Origin: Arthrobacter sp. FW306-2-2C-D06B
GTDB taxonomy: Bacteria; Actinomycetota; Actinomycetes; Actinomycetales; Micrococcaceae
Length of the DNA: 64,000 bases
NCBI RefSeq assembly: GCF_021789175.1
Contig: NZ_CP084560.1
Coordinates: 4,340,001 to 4,404,000 of the forward strand
Direction: 5' to 3'
Both the position numbers and the translations under genes were made by a program. This document shows positions 1 to 8,326 of the stretch, piece by piece; the first letter of the stretch is position 1, and every line of letters starts with the position of its first letter. The notes beneath the pieces are model-generated. The model was given only the letters and a program-made list of their open reading frames with translations, did no database searches and had not been told where the DNA came from.

Positions 1-916
1 GGTAGATCCCGGCCGAGCGGCTGTCCACGAGCTCGCCCAGTGGAGGATCGACGGCGGCAGCCTGGGCCGCGAGCTTCGATTGCCGGTACGCCCGGCCCAG
101 CTGGCGGATGACCGAAAACGGCTCGCTGATGCCGAGAATGACCCGGTCCACCTTCCGGCCGGCGCGCTTGGCGAGTTCCAGCTGGTAGTGAACCAAGACC
201 TGGGCATGCTCCGCCCGTCCGCCGGTTTCGCGGAACAACAAGACCGAGTGCGTCTCCGTGCCGGCGCTGAAAAGCACGGAATCGACACCGATAGTGGCCT
301 GAAGCGCGGCGGAACGGTGCGTCAGGGTCGCCGCGATCGGATCCGAGACTCCGCCACTGTCCTCCGCGTCGAGCACGGTAACCAGCTGCCACGGTCCCCG
401 GCCTTGGATCTCCTTCCATCCCGCCACGGCCGCCACCGCATTGGACTCACCCTGGCATGCAGCCAGGAATTCCTGCTCACGGCGGCGCCGGAACTCCGAC
501 TCGGCCGTATTGGAATCGAGCAGCAACCCCGCGAGGAGGTCCAACTCGTCCCGGACGCCCGGCAGCTCGGCGAGTATCGCCGTCGCGGTCTGCTCGTCAA
601 GGTCCTGCTGGACCCAGAGGTATCCGACGCGGAATCCGCGCACCAGAAGCGGAACGCAGACACGCCCCACCATCCCGAGTTCCTCATTGGCGGGCACGAC
701 GACGGGACGCACCGCGGTAGCGATACCGTGCGAGAGCTGCCACGCACTGACGTCCACGGGAACCCGCTTGCTCAGGAGAAAATTCACGCGCACGCGGTCC
801 GCGTGGGACTGGTTGGAACTGTAGGCGAGCAGTACGCCGTCGAGGTCTTCCAGGGAGAGGCCGCGGCCCAACTTGAGTGCGACGTCCTCGACGATTTTCT
901 CCACGTCTTGCTGCAT
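1..916 (-). CDS. PucR/CdaR-type transcriptional regulator, C-terminus cut by window edge
   Basis: About 305 residues are visible, from the start (MQQDVEKIVEDVALKLG) to the window edge. The reading frame has no stop and strong third-position GC bias, while the long frame on the opposite strand is a shadow. The N-terminal part resembles the sensory region of PucR-family regulators. In that family the DNA-binding helix-turn-helix is at the C-terminus, so it lies off the window. The gene diverges from alanine dehydrogenase. In Bacillus subtilis the PucR-family protein AdeR activates ald, so control of the neighbouring ald by alanine is a reasonable inference. The ATG at 914-916 is chosen because it is the first one after the divergent intergenic region and the family-like sequence begins there. 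Confidence 0.75.
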   Translation of the reverse strand, partial: MQQDVEKIVEDVALKLGRGLSLEDLDGVLLAYSSNQSHADRVRVNFLLSKRVPVDVSAWQLSHGIATAVRPVVVPANEELGMVGRVCVPLLVRGFRVGYLWVQQDLDEQTATAILAELPGVRDELDLLAGLLLDSNTAESEFRRRREQEFLAACQGESNAVAAVAGWKEIQGRGPWQLVTVLDAEDSGGVSDPIAATLTHRSAALQATIGVDSVLFSAGTETHSVLLFRETGGRAEHAQVLVHYQLELAKRAGRKVDRVILGISEPFSVIRQLGRAYRQSKLAAQAAAVDPPLGELVDSRSAGIY

Positions 917-972
917 GGAGAAAACACTACTTTGCCCCACGAACATCAGGCGACACCTGACGCTCTCAATAT

Positions 973-1081
973 CGACAAATGTCGAGTCGCGAGCGGCAAA
1001 AACCCCGGAATTCCGGGAATGTCAGCGACGGCGGCGATCGCCTTTCCTGTCGCCTGGCTCACAGCGGATTTATTCTGGAAT
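973..1081. promoter_or_regulatory. Cluster of inverted repeats in the regulator/ald divergent region
   Basis: The 220-bp divergent region contains three compact palindromes: CGACAAATGTCG (973-984, arms of 5 with a 2-base spacer), CCCGGAATTCCGGG (1004-1017, perfect) and ATTCTGGAAT (1072-1081). The last one echoes the ATTCCGGGAAT core at 1010-1020. Such sites between a PucR-type regulator and ald are good candidates for its operators. Assignment to that regulator is inference from position only. Confidence 0.45.
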
Positions 1082-1136
1082 CACAGTCCCCCGCAGAGAA
1101 AAAGGCCGTTGAAGCCTTTCGAAGATGGAGCCCAAA

Positions 1137-2255
1137 ATGATCATCGGTGTCCCCAAAGAGATCAAGAACAACGAATTCCGCGTTGCCATCACGGCCGCGG
1201 GCGTTCACGAGTTCCGCACCCACGGCCACACCGTGCTGGTGGAACGCGGCGCAGGCCTGGGCTCCGGCATCACGGACGAGGAATACGCGGTTGCCGGTGC
1301 GGAGATCGTGGTTGAGGCCGACGACGTCTGGGCCCGCGCCGACATGGTCATGAAGGTCAAGGAACCCATCAGCGCCGAGTACCACCGCTTCCGCAAGGGC
1401 CTCATCCTCTTCACCTACCTGCACCTGGCCGCCGAGCCCGAGCTGACCCAGGAACTCATCAACTCCGGCGTCACCGCCATCGCCTACGAGACCGTCCAGG
1501 ACGGCCGTGCCCTGCCCCTGCTGGCACCGATGTCCGAGGTCGCCGGCCGCCTGTCGGTTGTCGTCGGCGCTTCCTCCCTCATGGCTCCGGCCGGCGGCAA
1601 GGGCGTGCTGCTGGGCGGCGTCCCGGGTGTCCGCCCGGCCAAGGTCGTTGTCCTCGGCGCCGGTGTTGCCGGTACCAACGCCGCCGCCATGGCCCTCGGC
1701 CTGGGAGCCGATGTCACCATCATGGACATCAATATCAACCGCCTCCGCGAACTGGATGCCCTCTACCAGGGCCGCCTGAAGACCGTCGCGTCCAACGCGT
1801 ACGAGATCGAGAAGTCCGTAGTCGACGCCGACCTCGTCATCGGTTCCGTGCTGATCCCGGGCGCCAAGGCCCCCAAGCTTGTCACCAACGAGCTCGTCTC
1901 CCGCATGAAGCCCGGCTCCGTGCTGGTGGACATCGCCGTGGACCAGGGCGGCTGCTTCGAGGACACGCACCCCACCACGCACCAGGAACCCACGTACAAG
2001 GTCCACAACACGATCTTCTACTGCGTCGCCAACATGCCGGGCGCCGTTCCGAATACCTCCACGTACGCGCTGACCAACGTCACCCTGCGCTACGCGGTGT
2101 CACTGGCCAACCTGGGGGTCAAGGCCGCATTCGACCGCGACCCCGCCCTGGCAGCCGGCCTCAACATCGCGGCAGGCAAGGTCACGCACCGCTCGGTCTC
2201 CGAGGCGCACAACCTGCCCCTCGTCGCCGACTGGCACAACCTGGTTTCGGCCTAG
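1137..2255 (+). CDS. ald: Alanine dehydrogenase
   Basis: This 372-residue enzyme catalyses the NAD-dependent reversible oxidative deamination of L-alanine to pyruvate and ammonia in the cytoplasm. The start [15 protein letters not shown] is the classical family N-terminus. A GGAG sits 7 bases before this ATG, so it is preferred over the in-frame ATG at 1125. Catalytic Lys75 (VKVKEP) and His96 (YLHLA) fall at the expected numbers. The Rossmann motif [10 protein letters not shown] binds NAD, and VDIAVDQGG carries the catalytic Asp. Length matches the family. The gene stands alone, diverges from a PucR-type regulator, and is followed by a long palindromic repeat. Alanine use as carbon or nitrogen source, or alanine formation under low oxygen, are the usual roles. 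Confidence 0.97.
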   Translation: MIIGVPKEIKNNEFRVAITAAGVHEFRTHGHTVLVERGAGLGSGITDEEYAVAGAEIVVEADDVWARADMVMKVKEPISAEYHRFRKGLILFTYLHLAAEPELTQELINSGVTAIAYETVQDGRALPLLAPMSEVAGRLSVVVGASSLMAPAGGKGVLLGGVPGVRPAKVVVLGAGVAGTNAAAMALGLGADVTIMDININRLRELDALYQGRLKTVASNAYEIEKSVVDADLVIGSVLIPGAKAPKLVTNELVSRMKPGSVLVDIAVDQGGCFEDTHPTTHQEPTYKVHNTIFYCVANMPGAVPNTSTYALTNVTLRYAVSLANLGVKAAFDRDPALAAGLNIAAGKVTHRSVSEAHNLPLVADWHNLVSA

Positions 2256-2262
2256 TTTCTCC

Positions 2263-2322
2263 ATCGACTGCTCCGTAACTGTCGTTTTGAGCCTTCAGAA
2301 CGACAGTTACGGAGCAATCGAT
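2263..2322. repeat. Intergenic palindromic repeat, family A copy 1
   Basis: Arms 2263-2286 and 2299-2322 pair over 24 bases with one mismatch around a 12-base loop. The inner arm ends are GTCGTT and AACGAC. Two related elements occur at 33637-33702 and 37076-37141, with the same inner ends and the same 12-base loop length. It lies between the converging ends of ald and the anti-sigma gene, so it could serve as a bidirectional terminator. The conserved architecture suggests a dispersed repeat family rather than an ordinary terminator. Confidence 0.8.
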
Positions 2323-2328
2323 CACCGG

Positions 2329-3084
2329 TTACGGTTTGACCGGGTTTCCCGGGAGGATCTCGGAGGGAACGGGCTGAGGCAAGGGAAGCGTGGGCGTTGG
2401 GACCGCCGGCGTCGGGATCGTGATAGGTCCCGGGCGGCCCTTGGCGATGTCCTGCAATTCTTTACGCGCATCCGGCTCTGACCCGGGGGTAGTGCTGGGC
2501 GTGGCATGCTGCGACGGACGTGTGTTCTTGTTTTGGGCGCCGGGGCTGGAGGACTCCGGCGAAGGCGACGCGGGATTGCCCGTCCCCTGGGTGGGCATCG
2601 GAACTAGCTCCGGGTGCGTTCCCTGCTGTTGCGGAGCGTTGCCGCCAGACCCAGGGGTGAGCTGGGAGACGACCGACCCCACTACGGCGCCCAAGTGTTC
2701 AATCGTTCCCGGAATGCCGCCCTCGGACGCAGCCGCTGCGGTAGCTCCGGCGGCAAGGGAAGCCGCAACGGCAACAGCGGCGAAGGTCAAACGGGCCTTT
2801 TTGCGGCGACGGGCGGCCAATTCGTCGATAGGTGCAGCCGCGGCGGCGGAAGCCGCCTCAAAAGGCGCAACAGCCTCAGCCGCCTCAACAGCTTCAACCG
2901 GCGCGGTCGCGACGCGGGCAGATACCATCAAGGCTTGCACAGCCGCCGAGGGCTGTGGCCGGGTGCTCGCAAGGGCGCGGAGTTCCAGCAGCTCGGTCCG
3001 GATCTCGTATGCTTCGTCGAGCCCGGCTTCAGCAAGCAGGCGGTCAACGCCTTGCTCGCCGCAGGATGCGGATTTTTCGCTCAT
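2329..3084 (-). CDS. Anti-sigma-like membrane protein with Pro/Ser-rich extracellular tail
   Basis: This 251-residue protein starts inside the last codons of the ECF sigma gene (ATGA overlap at 3081-3084), the usual arrangement for a cognate anti-sigma factor. Residues 1-95 form an acidic, Ala-rich cytoplasmic part, with no HxxxCxxC zinc motif. Basic residues ARRRKK precede a single membrane segment at about 98-118. The rest (about 130-251) is Pro/Ser/Thr-rich and probably outside the cell. The likely job is to hold the sigma factor at the membrane until a surface signal releases it. Function is inferred from operon and topology, because the sequence does not match a classical ZAS domain. Confidence 0.7.
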   Translation of the reverse strand: MSEKSASCGEQGVDRLLAEAGLDEAYEIRTELLELRALASTRPQPSAAVQALMVSARVATAPVEAVEAAEAVAPFEAASAAAAAPIDELAARRRKKARLTFAAVAVAASLAAGATAAAASEGGIPGTIEHLGAVVGSVVSQLTPGSGGNAPQQQGTHPELVPMPTQGTGNPASPSPESSSPGAQNKNTRPSQHATPSTTPGSEPDARKELQDIAKGRPGPITIPTPAVPTPTLPLPQPVPSEILPGNPVKP

Positions 3085-3665
3085 GATGTGCCATTCCTTA
3101 GTAGTGCACGTTCTCTCAGTGCACTCAATGCCCTGCGCTGCAACTGCTTCACGGCTCCTTGGGATTTGCCCATGATGTCCGCTGTTTCTTCCAACGACAG
3201 GTCCGCCACGACCCGTAGTGCCAGGACCTCCCGATAGTCGGGGTTAAGGTCGGCCAGTAGCTCGGTTACGCCCAGGCCTTCCCCATGCCCGAATGCCTGG
3301 TCCTCGGCGGAAGGCGCGCGCCGCGAATCCAGATCGGATTCGTAGGGCGCGGAATCAGGGGTGCGTTCCCGCTTGCGATAGTGATCCACCATTCGCGCAT
3401 GCGCTATGGAGAAGAGCAGGGTCTTGGCCCCCTGGAGACCTCCGTGGAGGGAATCCAGTTTGGGATAAAGCGCCAGGAACACGTCCTGGGTAACCGCCTC
3501 CGGATCGTCTACGCCGCGGGCGCGTAGGTATCCAAACACCGGTCCGGAAAACTCGTTGTAGGCAGCTGTGAAGAGCAGTGCGGGATCTTCCTCGTCCGCC
3601 TGCAAATATTCATCAGCCAAAGGGTCAAGCACCCGCGACCCCTCCATCCCACGCAGCGCGGTCAT
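3081..3665 (-). CDS. ECF-type RNA polymerase sigma factor
   Basis: This 194-residue protein has the two sigma regions of extracytoplasmic-function factors. Region 2 spans about residues 28-95 (AAYNEFSGPVFGYLRARG to HARMVDHYRKRE). Region 4 spans about 128-183 and has a clear helix-turn-helix (LSLEETADIMGKSQGAVKQL). It is translationally coupled to the anti-sigma-like gene downstream. The start is uncertain because no good ribosome site precedes it, and an in-frame ATG seven codons later (3647) is an alternative. Its regulon cannot be read here. The Ala-rich exported protein just upstream is a candidate target. Confidence 0.88.
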   Translation of the reverse strand: MTALRGMEGSRVLDPLADEYLQADEEDPALLFTAAYNEFSGPVFGYLRARGVDDPEAVTQDVFLALYPKLDSLHGGLQGAKTLLFSIAHARMVDHYRKRERTPDSAPYESDLDSRRAPSAEDQAFGHGEGLGVTELLADLNPDYREVLALRVVADLSLEETADIMGKSQGAVKQLQRRALSALRERALLRNGTS

Positions 3666-3709
3666 CGTCCCTGGCCTGGGAAATGACCACTGCCGCAGTC
3701 TGTTGCGTC

Positions 3710-3744
3710 GCGGGGCTCCCTGTCATTTAGCCAAGGAGCCCCGC
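3710..3744 (-). terminator. Hairpin between the Ala-rich protein gene and the sigma gene
   Basis: A perfect 10-bp stem (GCGGGGCTCC, 3710-3719, pairing with 3735-3744) surrounds a 15-base loop, about 20 bases after the stop at 3766. It probably ends the upstream transcript and separates it from the sigma operon. No strong U-run follows. Confidence 0.5.
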
Positions 3745-3765
3745 CGTTCCAGCGTAGCCGCAGTG

Positions 3766-4428
3766 TTACGGGCGGACAGAATCGGACGGCACGTGCACAG
3801 GTACGGTCGGCACCTGGGACGGTACAGCAGGGACGGCCGGTGCGGACGGCACTGCGGGAACAGCCGGCACGGCAGGCGTAGCAGGCAGTGCGGCGTTTCC
3901 ATCGGCGTCGGCCTTGGCGGAAGCGGATCCGTCAGCCTTCAGTCCGGCAGCCTTGCCTTCGCTAACTACAGTTGCGCAGTGAGCGTTGACGTTGGCTTCG
4001 CCGCCAGCGGCAACAACCAGTGAGGAGTAGCCGGGCACCTTGGCGTCAGCCTTCAGGCCGCCGTTGAGGAGAGCGGTGCAGAGGCCGAACGCCTCCGGTG
4101 AGGTGGCTTTGGCCGATTCGGCGGCTGCGGTGGCCTTGGACTTTGCGTCGTCGACGGCGTCAGTGGCCTTGGACTTAGCGTCGGCAGCGGCGTCAGTCGC
4201 CTTGGACGTGGCCGTCTGGGACGCCTCAGCCGTCTTGGACTGTGCGGACTCGGCGGCTTTGGAAACGACCGGAGCCGGGGCTCCGAGCAGCTCGTGGGCA
4301 CTCTTCTGCATATCGTTGGGAAGCGCTCCGTTGAAGGCTGCGACGCCGGTTCCGCCAACCGCTACAGCTCCGGCGGCAAGGACGCTAGCGGCGATTTTGC
4401 TGGTGGCAAGGACAGTGAACAAGGACAT
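3766..4428 (-). CDS. Ala/Lys-rich exported or membrane-anchored protein of unknown function
   Basis: This 220-residue protein starts at an ATG with GGAGG five to six bases upstream; an in-frame TTG at 4443 is less likely. Residues 1-32 form a hydrophobic signal or anchor segment (LATSKIAASVLAAGAVAVGG). Residues about 60-115 carry degenerate ADAKSKATDA-type repeats, predicted helical and late-embryogenesis-like in composition. A central folded part contains two Cys (LCTALLNGG and AHCATVV) and could form a disulfide. The C-terminus is a PAVPAVP tail. It lies just upstream of the ECF sigma pair on the same strand. I do not recognise a family with a known function. A wall-associated or stress-protective role is only a guess. 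Confidence 0.7.
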   Translation of the reverse strand: MSLFTVLATSKIAASVLAAGAVAVGGTGVAAFNGALPNDMQKSAHELLGAPAPVVSKAAESAQSKTAEASQTATSKATDAAADAKSKATDAVDDAKSKATAAAESAKATSPEAFGLCTALLNGGLKADAKVPGYSSLVVAAGGEANVNAHCATVVSEGKAAGLKADGSASAKADADGNAALPATPAVPAVPAVPSAPAVPAVPSQVPTVPVHVPSDSVRP

Positions 4429-4564
4429 GAAACCCTCCGACAAACGTTTTGGGACTGCTCCGGCAGCGGCTTTGTCGCTACCGGATGATCAGTGCGGACG
4501 TTGTCCACACTCCCCTTACATCGTTGAGGGTCCCGGCGAGGTTACGCCCGACCCAAAAAAACTT

Positions 4565-5611
4565 TCAGGCCAGCGCCCTGGCCTGCTCAATCAACCTGAG
4601 TACCTCGACGGGCCCGGCGGGATCCACGGGGAGCGGCAAGGCGGACGCGGCACCGCCGTCGGCGATCTTCTCGCCAAGGATCCGGTAGAACTCCTGGTAG
4701 GCGCCGCGCTCGGTGGGTACCGTGGTCCGCACGCCGTCGATTTCCAGGGTGCCGTAGTAGTGCGGATCGTCGACGCCGTAGGCACCGTCTGTGGGCAGCC
4801 CGCCCGCCAGGATGAACGGTTCCTGAGGATCGATCCCGAACTTCACGAATCCGCCCTTGCTGCCCAGGACGCGGAAGCGCGGAGCGCGAAGCTGGCTGTT
4901 GACGTTCATGGCGACGTGGCTCGTCACACCGGAAGCATGTTTCAGGACCAGGAAGACGTCGTCATCGGCTTTTTCTTGCGGCCGTCGCGCCAGTATTTCT
5001 GCGTGGATGACTTCGGCGGGACCGAACATCTGCACGGCCAGGTCCAACAGGTGGGTCCCCAGGTCGAAAAGCAGCCCGCCGCCGTCGTCTGCCGTGGCGC
5101 CGGCCTTCCACGCCTTGCTGATTTCGGGCGACCACCGCTCCATTGAAGCCTCGCAGCGCATGACGTCGCCCAGCGTCCCGGCGTCGAGCAGCTTCTTCAC
5201 CGTGAGGGCGTCGCCGTCCCAGCGGCGGTTTTGGTACACGGTGAGTACCCGGCCCAGACTCGCGGCCAGTTCGATCAGCTCCTGCCCCTGCGCGCTGCTC
5301 ACGGCGAATGGCTTGTCCACGACGACGTCGACCCCGGCTTCCAGCGCGGCCTTTGCGAGCGGGTAATGGGTCGCGGGCGGCGTGCCGAGCACCACGAGGT
5401 CCAGCTCCGCGGCAAGCGCCAAGACGTCTTCCGGAGTGTCCACGATCCTCGTGCCGGGATACCGTTCCTGCGCGCGGGCCTTGCGGCCCGCGTCCGAAGT
5501 AGCGATGACGTCAAGGGAATAGGCGGGATTGGCTGCGATGAACGGCGCGTGAAAGACGCTACCGGAAAGGCCATAGCCGACGACGGCGGTGCGGATCGCT
5601 TTGTGGGTCAT
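4565..5611 (-). CDS. Gfo/Idh/MocA-family NAD(P)-dependent oxidoreductase
   Basis: This 348-residue protein opens with a Rossmann fold (VVGYGLSGSVFHAPFIAANP). The GYGLSGSVFH signature is typical of the IolW/YdgJ branch, which contains scyllo-inositol dehydrogenases and related sugar or polyol dehydrogenases. The DKPF motif (VVDKPFAVSS, about residue 95) and the C-terminal alpha/beta domain (DLGTHLLDLAVQMFG) are present and length is normal. It follows the TetR gene on the same strand after about 40 bases and could be co-transcribed. The substrate cannot be read from sequence. Confidence 0.87.
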   Translation of the reverse strand: MTHKAIRTAVVGYGLSGSVFHAPFIAANPAYSLDVIATSDAGRKARAQERYPGTRIVDTPEDVLALAAELDLVVLGTPPATHYPLAKAALEAGVDVVVDKPFAVSSAQGQELIELAASLGRVLTVYQNRRWDGDALTVKKLLDAGTLGDVMRCEASMERWSPEISKAWKAGATADDGGGLLFDLGTHLLDLAVQMFGPAEVIHAEILARRPQEKADDDVFLVLKHASGVTSHVAMNVNSQLRAPRFRVLGSKGGFVKFGIDPQEPFILAGGLPTDGAYGVDDPHYYGTLEIDGVRTTVPTERGAYQEFYRILGEKIADGGAASALPLPVDPAGPVEVLRLIEQARALA

Positions 5612-5653
5612 GCCGCTACGCTACCGGGCCAAGGCAGCCCGGCGAAGGTTTTG

Positions 5654-6265
5654 TCAGCTGTCTTTCAGCAGGCGGGTAACGAGCTCGCGCCACGACGCCA
5701 CCAGGCGCTCCGGCGCGATCCCGTGAGCGCGAAGGGAATGGAGCATGCGCTCGGGATCCAGGGTGGCGCCGAGGGAAAGAGCCAGAAGCCAAGGATCGCG
5801 GTCGAGACCCGCTTCCCGCAGCAGCATCTCGATGTGCCGGTGCCACAACACCACCGGCGGGGCGTCGTGCCGGTTTTGCGGGGAATGCTCCGCCGCGGCA
5901 CGGGCCAGCTCGCCGTATTCTTCGACATATTTGATGCGCGCTTCACCGAAGGCAATGAGGCGTTCAAGCGGGGGCGCTCCCGGTCCCAGCGGCGGCGGAC
6001 CGAAGATGAACTCGCGCTGGAATTCCGCTTCGGCGTCGCTCAAGAGAGTCATCATGAGTCCGGCCCTGCTGCCGAAACGGCGGAAGACCGTTCCCTTCCC
6101 GACGTCGGCCCTGCACGCGAGCATGTCCATGGTGACAGCGTCCACGCCATGTTCGGCGACGAGATCCCTGGCAGCTTGGAGAAGCCGTTCGCGGTTACGC
6201 GCGGCATCGCTGCGCTCAGGCTGCGCCCCGAAAGGCGACCCGGGCCGGATGGGGATGAGGCTCAC
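5654..6265 (-). CDS. TetR-family transcriptional repressor
   Basis: This 203-residue protein has an N-terminal TetR helix-turn-helix at about residues 22-68 (RLLQAARDLVAEHG, then ADVGKGTVFRRFGSRAGL). A helical ligand-binding domain follows. The GTG start is preceded by TAGAAT and exactly six bases, with no ribosome site, which indicates a leaderless transcript. It diverges from an FMN reductase gene, and a strong inverted repeat lies between them. The expected role is repression of the reductase and of itself until a small ligand, perhaps a quinone or electrophile, binds. Confidence 0.9.
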   Translation of the reverse strand: MSLIPIRPGSPFGAQPERSDAARNRERLLQAARDLVAEHGVDAVTMDMLACRADVGKGTVFRRFGSRAGLMMTLLSDAEAEFQREFIFGPPPLGPGAPPLERLIAFGEARIKYVEEYGELARAAAEHSPQNRHDAPPVVLWHRHIEMLLREAGLDRDPWLLALSLGATLDPERMLHSLRAHGIAPERLVASWRELVTRLLKDS

Positions 6266-6271
6266 AAAAAC

Positions 6272-6277
6272 ATTCTA
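6272..6277 (-). promoter_or_regulatory. Leaderless -10 element of the TetR gene
   Basis: TAGAAT on the minus strand ends six bases before the GTG start of the TetR gene, so transcription would begin at or next to the start codon. Confidence 0.55.
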
Positions 6278-6291
6278 GCCTTGGGAATATT

Positions 6292-6316
6292 AAGCGGACC
6301 GCAGTCCGTTTAGAAT
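6292..6316 (+). promoter_or_regulatory. TetR operator overlapping the FMN reductase promoter
   Basis: AAGCGGAC (6292-6299) and GTCCGTTT (6304-6311) form an 8-base inverted repeat with one mismatch and a 4-base centre. It is directly followed by a -10-like TAGAAT (6311-6316) reading toward the FMN reductase gene. The position would block that promoter when the divergent TetR protein is bound. Confidence 0.7.
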
Positions 6317-6388
6317 CTACGAAGGCAGCAAAAGCCTCCAAAACCGAGCGCCTGCGGCACCGTCCGCGGCCAGACCCAAGGAGTTCCC

Positions 6389-6955
6389 ATGTCCAAGAAC
6401 ACCGTTCTCGCCCTTGTTGGCAGCCTCCGCGCCGATTCCCACAACCGCAAGCTCGCCGAAGCCATCCAGCTCAACGCCCCCGAAAACGTCGAAGTACAGA
6501 TCCACGGCTCCCTCGGCAATATCCCGTTCTACAACGAAGACATCGACGTCGAGGGCCAGGTTCCGGCCGAAGCCGCAGCCCTCCGCGCTGCTGCCGCCGC
6601 AGCCGACGCCATCCTGCTTGTCACACCGGAACACAACGGCACCATGCCGGCATCCCTCAAGAACGCCATCGACTGGCTGTCCCGCCCGTTCGGCGCCGGT
6701 GCGCTGGCAGGCAAGCCGACCGCCGTCGTCGGTACCGCTTTTGGCCAGTTCGGTGGCGTCTGGGCGCAGGACGAGGCCCGTAAGGCAGCCGGCATCGCGG
6801 GCGCCAAGGTCCTCGAGGACGTCAAGCTCGCCGTTCCGGGCTCCATGATCCGCTTCGCTGAACTGCACCCGAAGGACGACGCGGAAGTTGTCGAGCAGAT
6901 CAAGGGCATCTTCGAGCCGCTGACTGCCTTCCAGGAAGCTGAAGTAGCAGCCTAG
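6389..6955 (+). CDS. NAD(P)H-dependent FMN reductase / quinone- or azo-reductase type flavoprotein
   Basis: This 188-residue protein belongs to the NADPH-dependent FMN reductase (flavodoxin-like) family. The N-terminal strand and phosphate loop read LALVGSLRADSHNRKLAEA, and the LLVTPEHNGTMPASLKNAIDWLSRP motif contacts the flavin and is characteristic. The start has AAGGAG five bases upstream. The enzyme would use NAD(P)H to reduce FMN, quinones or azo compounds in the cytoplasm. It is divergent from a TetR regulator and is probably induced by that regulator's ligand, which suits a detoxification role. Confidence 0.92.
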   Translation: MSKNTVLALVGSLRADSHNRKLAEAIQLNAPENVEVQIHGSLGNIPFYNEDIDVEGQVPAEAAALRAAAAAADAILLVTPEHNGTMPASLKNAIDWLSRPFGAGALAGKPTAVVGTAFGQFGGVWAQDEARKAAGIAGAKVLEDVKLAVPGSMIRFAELHPKDDAEVVEQIKGIFEPLTAFQEAEVAA

Positions 6956-7033
6956 TCCCTGCGGTTCGCCCCGCGCGACGCGAGAGTGCGCCTGTCCCGC
7001 CCTTGAGGCGTGGGCGGGGGCATTCTTTGTCGG

Positions 7034-7039
7034 TACGAT
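7034..7039 (+). promoter_or_regulatory. Leaderless -10 element of the DUF1801-like gene
   Basis: TACGAT ends six bases before the ATG at 7046, and no ribosome site is present. The layout is the same as at several other genes in the window. Confidence 0.55.
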
Positions 7040-7045
7040 GGCGGC

Positions 7046-7444
7046 ATGGCCGACTACAACCGCCATCCCGACGTCGACGCCTACTTTGAGGCCCTCCCGG
7101 ATTGGCAATGCGCGATCGCCGAGCAACTACGCGACCTCATCCATGACGCCGAGCCTGAAATCGTCGAGACCATCAAGCGCCGCACGAGGCCTTACTTCGT
7201 CCTTGACGGCAACGTTTGCGCGCTCCTCGCAGCCAAGGACCACGTCAACCTGTTCCTTTACGACGGCGCGATTGTCCCCGACCCGGACAACATCATCACA
7301 TCGGGGCACGGCAACAAGACCGCCCGCACGATCGCCTTCCACCAGCACGACGAGATTCCCCGCGCACCTCTCACCACCATGCTCCGGCAGATCGCTGCGA
7401 ACAACCGCGCCGGCGGCTGGCGGAAGGTCAAGGGAACGGACTAG
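7046..7444 (+). CDS. DUF1801-domain protein
   Basis: This 132-residue protein reads as a DUF1801 (YdhG/YjbR-like) protein: HPDVDAYFEALPDWQCAIAEQLRDLI at the N-terminus, then EPEIVETIKRRTRPYFVLDG and a DHVNLFLYDGA core. The biochemical function of the family is not established, and it is often described as related to iron-handling frataxin-like folds. The start is taken at MADYNRHP because a leaderless promoter (TACGAT plus six bases) precedes it. Upstream in-frame starts lack support. The gene stands alone. Confidence 0.85.
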   Translation: MADYNRHPDVDAYFEALPDWQCAIAEQLRDLIHDAEPEIVETIKRRTRPYFVLDGNVCALLAAKDHVNLFLYDGAIVPDPDNIITSGHGNKTARTIAFHQHDEIPRAPLTTMLRQIAANNRAGGWRKVKGTD

Positions 7445-7606
7445 CCGGAACGCCCCTCGAAACGGAAGCAAGGCGGCACCGCATCGCTACCATTCCGTGA
7501 CTGAGCTGAGGCCGAACCGTCATGGACCGAGCGGTCCACACCCGGGCGGCCAGCCGTAACGTTGAGCTACAGGCACCAGGGGTCATCAGGGCAGGAGCGG
7601 GCTGTC

Positions 7607-8317
7607 ATGCGGGTCGGACACGGCATGAAAGGCACGACGGAGGCGGTCGCCGCGCTGTGCCTATCCCTCGCGCTCTGCCTCGCTGGCTGCGCTTCCCCCG
7701 TCGGTGGCGCTCCGGGCGAGGCCCGCACCACACAACCGGCCTCACCAGGCTTCGTCCAGGCGACGCAGGAGCCTGTTACCGGGCCGATTCCGATGCCCCT
7801 TCCGGCTCCTCCCCCGCATGTCAACCCGCCTACCGCGGCACCGCGGCCAACCACTGCGAGCCCGCTGGCACCCGCAGCCCTTCCAGTTCCTGCACCCCTC
7901 CCGACCGCAGGCGAATCGACTGGAACCACTGTGTATTTCGTGGCGATCGGCGACGGCGGCAGCCGCGGTGTGAGGTTCGGCTGCGACGACAGCCTTGTAG
8001 CTGTGCACGTCGCCGCCCCTCCGGGCAGCGACCCACTGTCCGTGGCAATGGGTCAACTGCTGGCGCCCGATGGAACCGCGTCCCGGGCAGGTTTGTACAA
8101 CGCGCTCTCGGGCTCGGCGCTGCGATACGTTTCGGGCTACCTCGACGGCACCACAGCCGTCGTGAACCTGAGCGGGTCACTTCGTCCCGGAGGCGTGTGC
8201 GACCAACCGCGGATCGAAACCCAGCTGGCGCAGACCGCGGTGGCGGCTACGGGAGCATCCCAGGCCGCGATCTACATCGACGGGAACACCCTGGCGGACG
8301 TCCTGAGTTTGCGCTGA
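7607..8317 (+). CDS. Lipoprotein with GerMN domain
   Basis: This 236-residue protein starts at an ATG with AGGAG nine bases upstream. A lipoprotein signal peptide ends in a good lipobox, LAGC, with Cys28 as the lipidated residue. A Pro/Ala/Thr-rich linker follows (about 40-105). The C-terminal part is a GerMN domain (TTVYFVAIGDGG to QAAIYIDGNTL), known from spore-germination and actinobacterial cell-envelope lipoproteins such as LpqB. It contains two Cys that may pair (RFGCDD and GGVCDQ). The protein should sit on the outer face of the membrane. Its ligand is unknown. Confidence 0.87.
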   Translation: MRVGHGMKGTTEAVAALCLSLALCLAGCASPVGGAPGEARTTQPASPGFVQATQEPVTGPIPMPLPAPPPHVNPPTAAPRPTTASPLAPAALPVPAPLPTAGESTGTTVYFVAIGDGGSRGVRFGCDDSLVAVHVAAPPGSDPLSVAMGQLLAPDGTASRAGLYNALSGSALRYVSGYLDGTTAVVNLSGSLRPGGVCDQPRIETQLAQTAVAATGASQAAIYIDGNTLADVLSLR

Positions 8318-8326
8318 GCTGGCCCG

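Noticed and set aside
80-1315. A 411-codon open frame on the plus strand across the regulator and ald start
   Set aside because: It runs antisense to the PucR-type gene and through the ald promoter and start. Its translation is Arg/Pro/His-rich with no family features, as expected of a high-GC shadow frame.
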